Shown: positions 1 through 10,201 of the stretch, in pieces | Position numbering within the stretch: the first letter of the stretch is position 1 | How the letters are laid out: every line of letters starts with the position of its first letter | From: DATDCY01 sp031406795 [NCBI: Candidatus Rokuibacteriota bacterium] | GTDB lineage: Bacteria > JAUVQV01 | Assembly: GCA_031406795.1 (NCBI GenBank) | Contig: JANOHV010000236.1 | Location: 1-58,141, forward strand | Direction: 5' to 3' | DNA: 58,141 nt | The notes under the pieces: generated by a model | What the model saw: the letters and a program-made list of their open reading frames with translations, nothing else | Databases searched by the model: none | Told to the model about the DNA's origin: nothing | Made by a program: the position numbers and the translations under genes

Positions 1-234
1 TGCAAGGCGCGCTTCGATCCGGCGACTGAGGCGTACGAGTAGTACGCCGCAGGGAGCCGGGAGAAGTGCAACGCCGCAGGCGGGCCGTTTTCATCGGCTG
101 CAACGGTAGCGGAGAGGCTGATCAAAAGGGTCCGGATGCAAGGCGCGCTTCGATCCGGCGACTGAGGCGTACGAGTAGTACGCCGCAGGGAGCCGGGAGA
201 AGTGCAACGCCGCAGGCGGGCCGTTTTCATCGGC
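1..234 (+). repeat. Tandem-type intergenic repeat, 98-bp core twice at 136-bp spacing
   Basis: Bases 1-98 recur essentially identically at 137-234. The core contains a perfect hairpin, GGCGTAC-GAGTA-GTACGCC, and ends in a GGCCG-TTTTCAT-CGGCC type hairpin. The 38-bp linker (99-136) is also part of the family, because an inverted diverged copy at 37113-37194 spans core end, linker and next core start. The array begins at the window edge, so more units may lie outside. It sits directly downstream of the pcm stop codon. No coding potential is recognised. Confidence 0.9.
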
Positions 235-236
235 CG

Positions 237-893
237 TCACGGCGCCCAGGCGTCGTCGCCGATGAGGCTGACAAAGACGCAGCCGCCGAGCAGCTCCTGC
301 TGATCCCGGTCCTCGCCCCGGGTGATGCGCAACAGGCTCTGCTGTTGACGGTCGCCGACCGGGATCACGAGACGGCCGCCGCTGGCCAGCTGGCCGCGCA
401 ACTCCCGGGGGACGTGTGGTGCGCCCGCGGTGACGACGATCGCGTCATAGGGCGCATGGTCGCGCCAGCCGAGGGTGCCGTCGCCGTGGCGCAGCACGAC
501 GCGGTGATAGCCGAGCTGGTCGAGCAGTCCGCGCGCCCGGCGATACAGGGGCGCGATGCGCTCCACGGAGAAGACCCGTTCGGCGAGTTCCGCCAGCACC
601 GCGGTCTGGTAGCCCGAGCCGGTGCCGATCTCGAGCACCTTCTCGCCGCCCTCGAGGCGCAACGCCTGGGTCATCGTCGCGACCATAATCGGTTGGGAGA
701 TCGTCTGATCGTAGCCGATGGGAAGGGAGCCCTCGCCGTAGGCGCGCTCGCGCAAGGCCTCCTCGACGAACAGGTGCCGGGGCACCCGGGCCATGGCGCG
801 CAACACTTCGGGTTCGCGCACGCCGCGCGCGAACAGGTGCGAATCGACCATGCGCCGGCGGGCGGTGGCGAAATCACTCACGCGTGGACTCAC
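237..893 (-). CDS. pcm: Protein-L-isoaspartate O-methyltransferase
   Basis: Repairs damaged proteins by methylating L-isoaspartyl residues with S-adenosylmethionine in the cytoplasm. The 218-residue product has the family length. It shows the N-terminal signature around [11 protein letters not shown] (58-68) and the SAM-binding motif [12 protein letters not shown] (86-97). The start given is GTG at 893. A second in-frame GTG at 881 has a better placed GGTGAG upstream and is an alternative, giving a product 4 residues shorter. It lies 28 bases after tRNA-Pro on the same strand and is followed by the repeat array. In relatives surE often sits just before pcm; it is absent here. Confidence 0.95.
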   Translation of the reverse strand: MSPRVSDFATARRRMVDSHLFARGVREPEVLRAMARVPRHLFVEEALRERAYGEGSLPIGYDQTISQPIMVATMTQALRLEGGEKVLEIGTGSGYQTAVLAELAERVFSVERIAPLYRRARGLLDQLGYHRVVLRHGDGTLGWRDHAPYDAIVVTAGAPHVPRELRGQLASGGRLVIPVGDRQQQSLLRITRGEDRDQQELLGGCVFVSLIGDDAWAP

Positions 894-921
894 CGAACCG
901 ACCGGACCGGGAGTGGAAAAC

Positions 922-998
<77 letters not shown>

Positions 999-1004
999 AC
1001 TTCA

Positions 1005-1370
1005 TCAGTCTAACAGCTTTTCCAGAGATGCCAAGCCCTCGCGGATTCGGCGGATCGCCGCCTCGCGGTCCGCCGCGTCAAAACCGAGTTCCAGCTGGCG
1101 CTCGCCGGCCGGCAGCCGGCCCTCGCCGTTGAGCCACTTCTTCGCGCCCGCAATCGTGAATTTGCGCTGGTGCAGCAGGTCCTTGATTTCAAGGGCGGTC
1201 TCGATATCGCGGCGGCGGTAGACCCGTTGCCCCGACTTGTTCTTGTTCGGCCGGAGCAGACGGAACTCCGACTCCCAATACCGCAGCACATAGGGCTTCA
1301 CGCCGGTGATCTCGGAGACTTCCCCGATGCGGAAGAACATCTTGTCCGGGATGTTGATTTCCGCCTTCAT
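1005..1370 (-). CDS. MerR-family transcriptional regulator
   Basis: A 121-residue DNA-binding protein. The MerR winged-helix motif occupies about residues 12-75 ([20 protein letters not shown]), followed by a short helical tail. There is no effector-binding cysteine cluster or C-terminal ligand domain, so it resembles the short MerR proteins found beside ihfA in Geobacter relatives. It starts 10 bases after the ihfA stop and ends 6 bases before tRNA-Pro, implying co-transcription with both. No strong ribosome-binding site is visible, so translation may be coupled to ihfA. The target is unknown. Confidence 0.9.
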   Translation of the reverse strand: MKAEINIPDKMFFRIGEVSEITGVKPYVLRYWESEFRLLRPNKNKSGQRVYRRRDIETALEIKDLLHQRKFTIAGAKKWLNGEGRLPAGERQLELGFDAADREAAIRRIREGLASLEKLLD

Positions 1371-1380
1371 GGCGCCACGA

Positions 1381-1656
1381 TCAGGGGTTCGCGACTTTGC
1401 GCAGGATCTGGCTCGGCCTGAAGGTCACGACCCGGCGCCGGGAAATCTCGATTTCCTCACCCGTCTTCGGATTGCGGCCCTTGCGGGCCACCTTGCGGCG
1501 GACTACGAAGTTCCCGAAGCCCGCCAGCTTGATCTTTTCGCCCTGCTCGAGATTCCCCTTGATCGTCTCGAGCACCACCTCGACGATGTGGGCAGTCTCC
1601 TTCTTCGAAAGTCCGATCTTCTCGTACAGCGAATTGACGATGTCGGCCTTAGTCAT
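1381..1656 (-). CDS. ihfA: Integration host factor subunit alpha
   Basis: Sequence-specific DNA-bending protein of the HU/IHF family, one half of the IHF heterodimer. It acts in nucleoid structure and at sigma-54 promoters. The 91 residues begin [20 protein letters not shown] and include the beta-arm segment with KNPKTGEE-like residues ([12 protein letters not shown]), as in the alpha subunit. A GAGGAGGAG ribosome-binding site precedes the ATG by about 9 nt, and a sigma-70-type promoter lies at 1713-1741. First gene of ihfA-merR-tRNA-Pro(-pcm). Confidence 0.95.
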   Translation of the reverse strand: MTKADIVNSLYEKIGLSKKETAHIVEVVLETIKGNLEQGEKIKLAGFGNFVVRRKVARKGRNPKTGEEIEISRRRVVTFRPSQILRKVANP

Positions 1657-1712
1657 GCGAATCGCTCCTCCTCGAACATCCGCTCGCCGGCGGGCCCGGC
1701 GTTACGTCGGAA

Positions 1713-1741
1713 ATTCTGCCCACCGGCGACGCGGAAGTCAA
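1713..1741 (-). promoter_or_regulatory. Sigma-70-type promoter of ihfA
   Basis: On the minus strand TTGACT (1741-1736), a 17-bp spacer and CAGAAT (1718-1713) lie between the EF-G-like stop codon and the ihfA ribosome-binding site. This separates ihfA from the upstream gene. Confidence 0.65.
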
Positions 1742-1749
1742 GAAGATTG

Positions 1750-3837
1750 TTACGCTTTCTTCTCTTCGTCGGCGCCCCGGCGCGAAACGGCGACAATCTT
1801 CTCCGCGTTCTGCGCCGGCACCTCCTCGTAGTGGTCCAGCACCATGGTGAATTGCCCCCGACCGCCGGTCATCGAAGTCAGATCGGTGGCGTAACGCAGG
1901 ATTTCGGCGAGCGGCACCTTGGCGGCGACCCGCTGGCGTCCCCCGCCGCCCTCGACCCCGGAGATGCGGCCGCGGCGCGAATTGAGATCGCCGATGACAT
2001 CGCCGACGAATTCGTCGGGGATCGTGATCTCCAGCGACATCACGGGTTCGAGCAGTTTCGCCCCGGCCCCCTGGACGGCAAGGCGGAAGGCTTCGCGGCC
2101 GGCGACCTGAAAGGCGATGTCCTTCGAGTCGACGGGGTGCTCCTTGCCGTCGGTGACGGCGGCCTTGATGTCCACGACCGGATACCCGGCGATGACCCCC
2201 TGCTCCAGCGCCGACAGGATCCCCTTCTCGACCGACGGCTTGAAGGAGGTCGAGATCGCCCCGCCGAAGACTTCCCAGGCGTACTCGAAGCCGGCCCCGC
2301 GCGCCAGCGGGTCGACCCGCAGATGCACCTCGGCGAACTGCCCGGCGCCGCCGGTCTGCTTCTTGTGCCGGTACATGGTGCTGAAGCTTTTGCTGACGGT
2401 CTCCCGGTACGGAACCTTCGGCTCCTTGAGCAGGACTTCCACCCCGAGCCGCTTCATGCGCTCGACGACGACATCGATGTGCTGCTGGCCCATCGCGGAG
2501 ATGAGCAGCTCCTTGGTCTGCGGTTCACGCGCGACGCGGATCATCATGTCCGCCTCCGTGACGCGGTGCAGCACGGTCGAGAGCTTGTCCTCGTCGCCCG
2601 TGCTCTTCGGTTCGACCGCCATCGAGATCACCGGCGTCGGGAAGACGATCGGCGGGAACACCAACGGATGCTTCTCGTCGCAGAGCGTGTCCCCGGTGTG
2701 TGTCTCCTTGAGCTTGGCGACGGCGGCGAAATCGCCCGGGCCCACTTCGGGAACGGACTTGAGCGTCTTGCCGAGCACCTGGTTCAGCGAGCCGGCGCGC
2801 TCGCGCACACCGTGCGTCGCGTTGTAGATCTGGTCGCCGGCGAGTCGGCCCGAGAAGACCCGGAAGAGCGAAATCTTGCCGGTGTAGGCGTCGACCAGGG
2901 TCTTGAAAACCAGCGCGGAGAACGGCGCCTGCTCCAGCGCGGCCCGTGACTCCTCGCCGCCCCCGGGGTTGAGCCCGGTGACCGGCGGACGCTGCGCCGG
3001 CGAGGGCAGCAGCGAGAAGACCGCCTCCTCGATGGCCGCGGTGCCCCCGTTCTTCGTCGGCACGGCGAACAGCAGCGGCACGATCTTGCCGGCGAGCGTC
3101 CCGGCCCGCAGCCCCTTGCGGATTTCTTCCTCGCCGAGCGGTTGGCCGTCGAGGTACTTCTCCAGCAGGCCGTCGTCGCTCTCGGCGACGCCCTCGGTCA
3201 GGCGCTCGCGCGCGGCCGCGACCTCGTCCGCCAGCTCCGCGGGGATCTCACCGAGGGTCTCCCCGCCGCTCGCGTCGCTCTTGAAGAAGCGCGCCTTGCC
3301 GAGGAGCAGGTCCACGACCCCGCGCAGGGCCCCTTCGGCCCCGATCGGCACCTGGATCGGGATGGGACGCACGCCGAGGAAGGTCTCGGCTTCGCCGAGC
3401 ACTTTCGCGAGACTCGTGCGTTCGCGATCGAGCTTCGTGACCACGATCATCCGCGGCAGGGCGTTTTCGTCCGCGGCTTTCCACAGGGCCTCGGTCTCGA
3501 ACTTGATGCCGGCGGCGGCGCTGACCACGAAGACGGCGGCGTCGGCGACCCGGCAGGCCGCCCGGCTGTCGCCGAGAAACACGGAAAACCCGGGGGTGTC
3601 GAGGAGGTTGATCTTCCCCTGCGGCGTCTCGAAGCTGGCCAGACTGGTGTTCAGGGTGAGCTTGCGGGCGATCTCGTCCGGGTCAAAATCCAGGATGCTG
3701 GTGCTCTCGTCCACGGAACCGAGCCTGCTCGTGGCGCCGTACGTGAAGAGCAGCGCCTCGGCGAGTGAGGTCTTTCCCGCGCGGCTGCCGCCGAGCAGGA
3801 CGACGTTCCGGAGCTGTTCGACCTCGTAACGCTTCAT
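1750..3837 (-). CDS. Elongation factor G-like GTPase (EFG II type)
   Basis: A 695-residue EF-G homologue with the full EF-G domain layout: GTPase domain, domain II, and domains III-V ending with the elbow containing GGRGQFTMVLDHYEEVP. The GTPase motifs are atypical. G1 is GGSRAGKT (16-23), G3 is DTPGF (80-84) where canonical EF-G has DTPGH, G4 is TKLD (134-137) instead of NKxD, and switch I has RKLTL where RGITI is usual. The start is ATG at 3837, with AAAGGAG about 7 nt upstream; 30 codons further upstream are open but overlap the promoter. It probably binds ribosomes in a specialised role, not as the main translocase. A second EF-G lies at 31405. Confidence 0.9.
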   Translation of the reverse strand: MKRYEVEQLRNVVLLGGSRAGKTSLAEALLFTYGATSRLGSVDESTSILDFDPDEIARKLTLNTSLASFETPQGKINLLDTPGFSVFLGDSRAACRVADAAVFVVSAAAGIKFETEALWKAADENALPRMIVVTKLDRERTSLAKVLGEAETFLGVRPIPIQVPIGAEGALRGVVDLLLGKARFFKSDASGGETLGEIPAELADEVAAARERLTEGVAESDDGLLEKYLDGQPLGEEEIRKGLRAGTLAGKIVPLLFAVPTKNGGTAAIEEAVFSLLPSPAQRPPVTGLNPGGGEESRAALEQAPFSALVFKTLVDAYTGKISLFRVFSGRLAGDQIYNATHGVRERAGSLNQVLGKTLKSVPEVGPGDFAAVAKLKETHTGDTLCDEKHPLVFPPIVFPTPVISMAVEPKSTGDEDKLSTVLHRVTEADMMIRVAREPQTKELLISAMGQQHIDVVVERMKRLGVEVLLKEPKVPYRETVSKSFSTMYRHKKQTGGAGQFAEVHLRVDPLARGAGFEYAWEVFGGAISTSFKPSVEKGILSALEQGVIAGYPVVDIKAAVTDGKEHPVDSKDIAFQVAGREAFRLAVQGAGAKLLEPVMSLEITIPDEFVGDVIGDLNSRRGRISGVEGGGGRQRVAAKVPLAEILRYATDLTSMTGGRGQFTMVLDHYEEVPAQNAEKIVAVSRRGADEEKKA

Positions 3838-3898
3838 CGGGACTCCTTTCGACCGACCGCTGTCAATGAAAGCCGCACCCGTCACCAGACATTTGCTA

Positions 3899-3927
3899 TG
3901 TTTAGCATCGGGTCCCAAGTGAGTCAA
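3899..3927 (-). promoter_or_regulatory. Promoter of the EF-G-like gene
   Basis: Minus strand TTGACT (3927-3922), 17-bp spacer, TAAACA (3904-3899). The -10 match is partial. It lies 60-90 bp upstream of the ATG at 3837. Confidence 0.5.
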
Positions 3928-3976
3928 GCGACGCGAACGCGCGAACGCGCGCCAACCGGGCAGTCTGCGGGAGTTT

Positions 3977-4006
3977 TTGATGTCCGACGCCGCACTATGC
4001 TATCGT
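3977..4006 (+). promoter_or_regulatory. Candidate promoter with extended -10 and five-codon leader ORF
   Basis: TTGATG (3977-3982), 18-bp spacer, and TGC-TATCGT (3998-4006). Six bases downstream, ATG at 4013 opens a five-codon frame (MAGQE) whose TAA overlaps the ATG of the next gene by one base (TAATG at 4028-4032). This suggests translational coupling from a near-leaderless mini-cistron. Confidence 0.4.
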
Positions 4007-4029
4007 CAGGGCATGGCAGGGCAGGAATA

Positions 4030-5268
4030 ATGCTGTTTCCCGGGAGCCGCATCTGGTACGAGGGCTCGGCGGCGGATCTCGCCTCGCTGACCGACGAGAT
4101 CAAGACGTCCGGTTTCTCCGGACACGTCGTCCTCGAGTTCCAGGATTCGATCGATGTCGTGATCTGCGTCGGCGGGGAGTTTCTCCGGGTCATCGAGAAG
4201 ATCGGCCGGCGGATCCTATCGACCAAGAAGTATCGCGAAATCTGGGGCAAATGCCAGATCAAACCGGGCCGCATGACGATCTTCGAACTCCCGCCGCAGC
4301 TGATCCGACGTCTGCGCGCGCCGCACCTGCGGCGCCTGCACAGCTCGGGAACGGCCGCCACGGGCTGCGACCCCGGGCGGCTGCTGGACGGGCTGCGCGC
4401 GCGTGCGTTCACGGGACTCCTCGACTGCGTCACCCCTGAGGGCAAACTGCTGCTCGAGTACGAGGCCGGAAAGATCTCCGCCTGCTACTACTCGGCCTTC
4501 GAAGGCTTGAGCTCCTGCGGTCTGGAGGCCTTCCGCACCTGGCACCGGGGTTTCCTGGACTCGACGCACCCCAGCTTCTTCTTCACCAGCGAGCCGGGCG
4601 GGGCCGGCGAGAACCAGCTGTGGGACGAGATCCTCATGGATTACTCCGACCAGATCCCCCTGCCCCTGAAGTCTTCGATCGAACGCCTCTATGCAAGCTT
4701 CGGTCGCAAGGCCGCCGCCGGCGAGGAACTGATCGCAGCCGGCGCGAACAGTTTCCCGCTCATCTACCTGGTCGACGGCGAGTTGGAGGCGGTGCCCGCT
4801 GACGCACGCGGCTGGTCGGCCGGCGTCCCGCTGAAACCGGGGGAGTTCTTCGGGTTCGGCCGGCTGCAGCAGGGCCAGCCGGCGCCGATGAGTGTGCGGG
4901 CGCGCGTTGCCAGCCGGTATCTGGCCTGTGACACCCGGGCGCTGGACGCGGTGTTCACCAACAGCCCGACCCTGACGGCGCGGCTGGTGCGGGAAGCGGC
5001 GAGACACCTGGGCGGCCTGCGGGCCCGTCTTGAGGCGTTTCGCGCGGAGCCGCGGCTGCGCGATGTGGAATCGGCCGTGCTCAGGACGCTGCTCGCGCAC
5101 CCCCAGGGCGGGCGCGAAGGCGTTTCATCGGCCGACCTGTTCCGTGAACTGACCCAAAGCCTGCCGCTCTCGCTGCGGGAGATCGACGGGCTCTTTCGCA
5201 GACTGGCGACGCTCGAGGGCCTGCGTCAGGCCGGCGGGCGCGTCGCCCTCTCCGCCCGGGATTTCTGA
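4030..5268 (+). CDS. Protein with tandem DUF4388-like modules, degenerate cNMP-binding-like domain and C-terminal helical domain
   Basis: Function not known. The 412-residue product starts at ATG 4030, preceded by GGCAGGA. Residues about 28-55 (FSGHVVLEFQDSIDVVICV) and 127-160 (FTGLLDCVTPEGKLLLEYEAG) look like two copies of the short beta-rich module seen in DUF4388/PatA-type regulators. Residues about 215-335 resemble a cyclic-nucleotide-binding fold, but the phosphate cassette (FGFGRLQQGQPAPMSVRA) lacks the usual Gly-Glu and Arg, so nucleotide binding is doubtful. Residues 350-412 are helical and could be a winged helix. There is no membrane segment. It is probably a cytoplasmic signalling adaptor; confidence is moderate on the fold and low on the role. 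Confidence 0.7.
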   Translation: MLFPGSRIWYEGSAADLASLTDEIKTSGFSGHVVLEFQDSIDVVICVGGEFLRVIEKIGRRILSTKKYREIWGKCQIKPGRMTIFELPPQLIRRLRAPHLRRLHSSGTAATGCDPGRLLDGLRARAFTGLLDCVTPEGKLLLEYEAGKISACYYSAFEGLSSCGLEAFRTWHRGFLDSTHPSFFFTSEPGGAGENQLWDEILMDYSDQIPLPLKSSIERLYASFGRKAAAGEELIAAGANSFPLIYLVDGELEAVPADARGWSAGVPLKPGEFFGFGRLQQGQPAPMSVRARVASRYLACDTRALDAVFTNSPTLTARLVREAARHLGGLRARLEAFRAEPRLRDVESAVLRTLLAHPQGGREGVSSADLFRELTQSLPLSLREIDGLFRRLATLEGLRQAGGRVALSARDF

Positions 5269-5283
5269 CCCGCTCGCGGCGGT

Positions 5284-5661
5284 TCAGCGGCCGGCCGGCG
5301 CGGCGGTCACGTTGCGGATCATCGCGAGGAGTTCGGTCGTCTCGAAGGGCTTGTTGATGTATTCGCAGGCTCCCAGGTCCAGCGACTGCAGGTAGGAGCC
5401 GACATCCCCGAAGGCGGTGGCCATGATGACCCGCATGCCCGGCGCCGACCGGCGCGCCTCCCGGAGGACCTCGAAACCGTCCATGCCCGGCATCATGATG
5501 TCGAGCAGCATCAGGTCGGGGCGCTCCGCGCCGACGACGCGCAGCGCCTCCGCGCCGCTGTAGGCGCTCAGGACCTCCCAGCCCTCTCCCGCGATCATCG
5601 TACTGACGATACGCACAATGTCGACGTCGTCGTCGACGATGAGGATCTTCTTCAGCTTCAT
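5284..5661 (-). CDS. Single-domain CheY-like response regulator
   Basis: A stand-alone receiver domain of 125 residues. The acidic pocket is VDDD near residue 10, the phosphoacceptor Asp lies in LMLLDIMMPGMDG (about 56), the switch Thr in VIMATAF, and the conserved Lys in NKPFE. There is no output domain, so it must act by protein contact. It has its own promoter at 5700-5729 and a GGAGAG site 8 nt before the ATG. It follows coaX on the same strand and converges with the gene at 4030-5268, leaving 15 bases between stop codons. No kinase is adjacent. Confidence 0.93.
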   Translation of the reverse strand: MKLKKILIVDDDVDIVRIVSTMIAGEGWEVLSAYSGAEALRVVGAERPDLMLLDIMMPGMDGFEVLREARRSAPGMRVIMATAFGDVGSYLQSLDLGACEYINKPFETTELLAMIRNVTAAPAGR

Positions 5662-5699
5662 GCCCGCAACTCTCCGATTTCGCCGAGCCGTCCGGATTG

Positions 5700-5729
5700 T
5701 CTATAGACCGATTCAGCGGCGCCTGTCAA
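5700..5729 (-). promoter_or_regulatory. Sigma-70-type promoter of the CheY-like gene
   Basis: Minus strand TTGACA (5729-5724), 18-bp spacer, TATAGA (5705-5700). The -35 overlaps the coaX stop codon. Confidence 0.75.
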
Positions 5730-6499
5730 CGAGCCGCGCGCTCGCGCTCCCACAGCAGGCGCAGGCCTTCGAGGGTCAGGTGCTGGTCGACCAGCGGCAC
5801 GACCCCGGTTTCACGCACGATCAATTCCGCGAGACCGCCGGTGGCGATGACTCGGGGGGAGCCGCCGATCTCCACCGAAATGCGCGCGACCAGAGCTTCG
5901 ACCAGGCCGGCGTAACCGAAAATGATCCCGGACTGCATGCTCGCCGCCGTGTTCGTCCCGATCGCGCGCACGGGACGGACCAGGTCGATCCTCGGCAGCC
6001 GGGCGGCACGCTGCGAGAGCGCTTCGATCGAAATGCGCAGGCCAGGGGCAATCGCCCCCCCGAGGTAGGCGCCGTCGGCGCCGATCGCGTCGAACGTCGT
6101 CGCGGTGCCGAAGTCGACGACAATCAGCGGGCCGCCGTAGCGGGCGAACCCGCCGACGGCATTCGCGATCCGGTCGGCGCCCACCTCCCGGGCATCGTCG
6201 TAGCGGATGGCGATCCCGGGGTCGCTCCCGGGACCGAGTACGAAGGGTTCCACGCCGAAGCGGCGCTGCACGGCCGCGGCGATCGTACCGGTCGTCATGG
6301 GCACGACGGACGCGATCGCCGCCCCCGCCAGGCCGCCCGGGTCGAAGCCGCGGCTGCCGAAGAGCTGGATCAGCAGCAATCCCAACTCGTCCGCGGTCCG
6401 GTCGCGGTTGTTGGAGATGTCCCAATGGGCGAGGAGTTCCTCCCCGCGGAAGACGCCGAGGTGAATGTTGGTGTTGCCGACGTCCAGCGCGAGGAGCAC
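5726..6499 (-). CDS. coaX: Type III pantothenate kinase
   Basis: Phosphorylates pantothenate in the first step of coenzyme A synthesis. The 257-residue product begins at GTG 6499 with LLALDVGNTNIHLGVF, the N-terminal ATP-binding motif of the CoaX (ASKHA) family. It also has the second phosphate motif VVDFGTATTFD and the pantothenate-site segment containing GADRIAN. The longer open frame upstream runs antisense-like through nadC and is not credible. The start lies 2 bases after the nadC stop, so the two are co-transcribed and probably coupled. The valS-nadC-coaX order groups tRNA charging with NAD and CoA synthesis. Confidence 0.95.
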   Translation of the reverse strand: MLLALDVGNTNIHLGVFRGEELLAHWDISNNRDRTADELGLLLIQLFGSRGFDPGGLAGAAIASVVPMTTGTIAAAVQRRFGVEPFVLGPGSDPGIAIRYDDAREVGADRIANAVGGFARYGGPLIVVDFGTATTFDAIGADGAYLGGAIAPGLRISIEALSQRAARLPRIDLVRPVRAIGTNTAASMQSGIIFGYAGLVEALVARISVEIGGSPRVIATGGLAELIVRETGVVPLVDQHLTLEGLRLLWERERAAR

Positions 6500-6501
6500 G
6501 G

Positions 6502-7344
6502 CTAGCGGAACTCCAGGCTGATATCGACCGCGGGGGCCGAATGCGTGAGCGCGCCGGAGGAGAGGCAGTCGGCGCCGCTCAGCGCCATCGCCCGCGCATT
6601 CGCCGCGGTGATGCCGCCCGAGACCTCGAGAATGGCCCGGCCGGCGATAAGCCGCGCCGCGGCACGGGCGAGCGCGGGGTCGGCGTTGTCCAGCAGTACG
6701 ACGTCCGCCCCGGCGGCGAGCGCCGCGTCCACTTCGTCGAGCGTCCCCGCCTCGACCTCGACCCGCGTCCCCGGCAGGCTCCGCCGGCGAACGGCGGTGA
6801 CGGCCGCATGCACGCCGCCGGCGAGACGGACGTGGTTGTCCTTGATCAGAATGCCGTCCGAGAGGCTGAAGCGGTGATTGGTGCCGCCGCCGTCGCGCAC
6901 GGCGGCCTTCTCCAGCAGACGCCAGCCGGGCGTCGTCTTGCGGGTGTCGAGCACGATGCACGGCAGCCCGGCGACCTCGTCGAGGAGCTTTCTCGTCGCG
7001 GTCGCGATGCCGGCAAGGCGCTGCAGCAGATTCAGCGCCGTGCGTTCGGCGGCAAGCAGCGAGTCCGCTCGACCGCTGATGACGGCGAGTTCCGTTCCGG
7101 CGGGGACCGTCTCGCCGTCGCGCCTCCGGATCTCAAAGCGGACTGCCGGGTCGACGACCGCGAAAACCCGCTGCGCCACGGCCAGCCCGCTGATCGTGCA
7201 GGCCTGCTTGGCCAGGAGCACGGCCTCGGCCGGGCGCTCGCCGATGCCCAGCGCGAGCGTCGTGAGATCGTGAGCGGGCAGGTCCTCGTCAAGAGCGATC
7301 CGGATCAGCCGGTCCAGGTCGCGGCCGGAGGCGTAATCGAACAT
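6502..7344 (-). CDS. nadC: Nicotinate-nucleotide pyrophosphorylase (carboxylating)
   Basis: Converts quinolinate and PRPP to nicotinate mononucleotide in de novo NAD synthesis. The 280-residue product matches the usual length. It carries the substrate-binding motif [11 protein letters not shown], the Arg/His cluster around [20 protein letters not shown], and the barrel segment [23 protein letters not shown] at 7344 lies about 20 bases after the valS stop. nadA and nadB are not in the window. Confidence 0.96.
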   Translation of the reverse strand: MFDYASGRDLDRLIRIALDEDLPAHDLTTLALGIGERPAEAVLLAKQACTISGLAVAQRVFAVVDPAVRFEIRRRDGETVPAGTELAVISGRADSLLAAERTALNLLQRLAGIATATRKLLDEVAGLPCIVLDTRKTTPGWRLLEKAAVRDGGGTNHRFSLSDGILIKDNHVRLAGGVHAAVTAVRRRSLPGTRVEVEAGTLDEVDAALAAGADVVLLDNADPALARAAARLIAGRAILEVSGGITAANARAMALSGADCLSSGALTHSAPAVDISLEFR

Positions 7345-7362
7345 GGCGTCCGCGCGGCCTCG

Positions 7363-10098
<2,736 letters not shown>

Positions 10099-10201
10099 CT
10101 GCTCCTCGTTCCTGGGTACCGGGGTGGTCACCGGCTCGCCGGCGGCGACGACCGGGTCCTCGGGGAACCTGCGATTTCCCGTGCGCGGTGTCGGGGCTGG
10201 T

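Noticed and set aside
1-234. CRISPR array
   Set aside because: The repeated core is 98 bp with only two copies, and its linker is itself a conserved part of the family. No cas genes are present.
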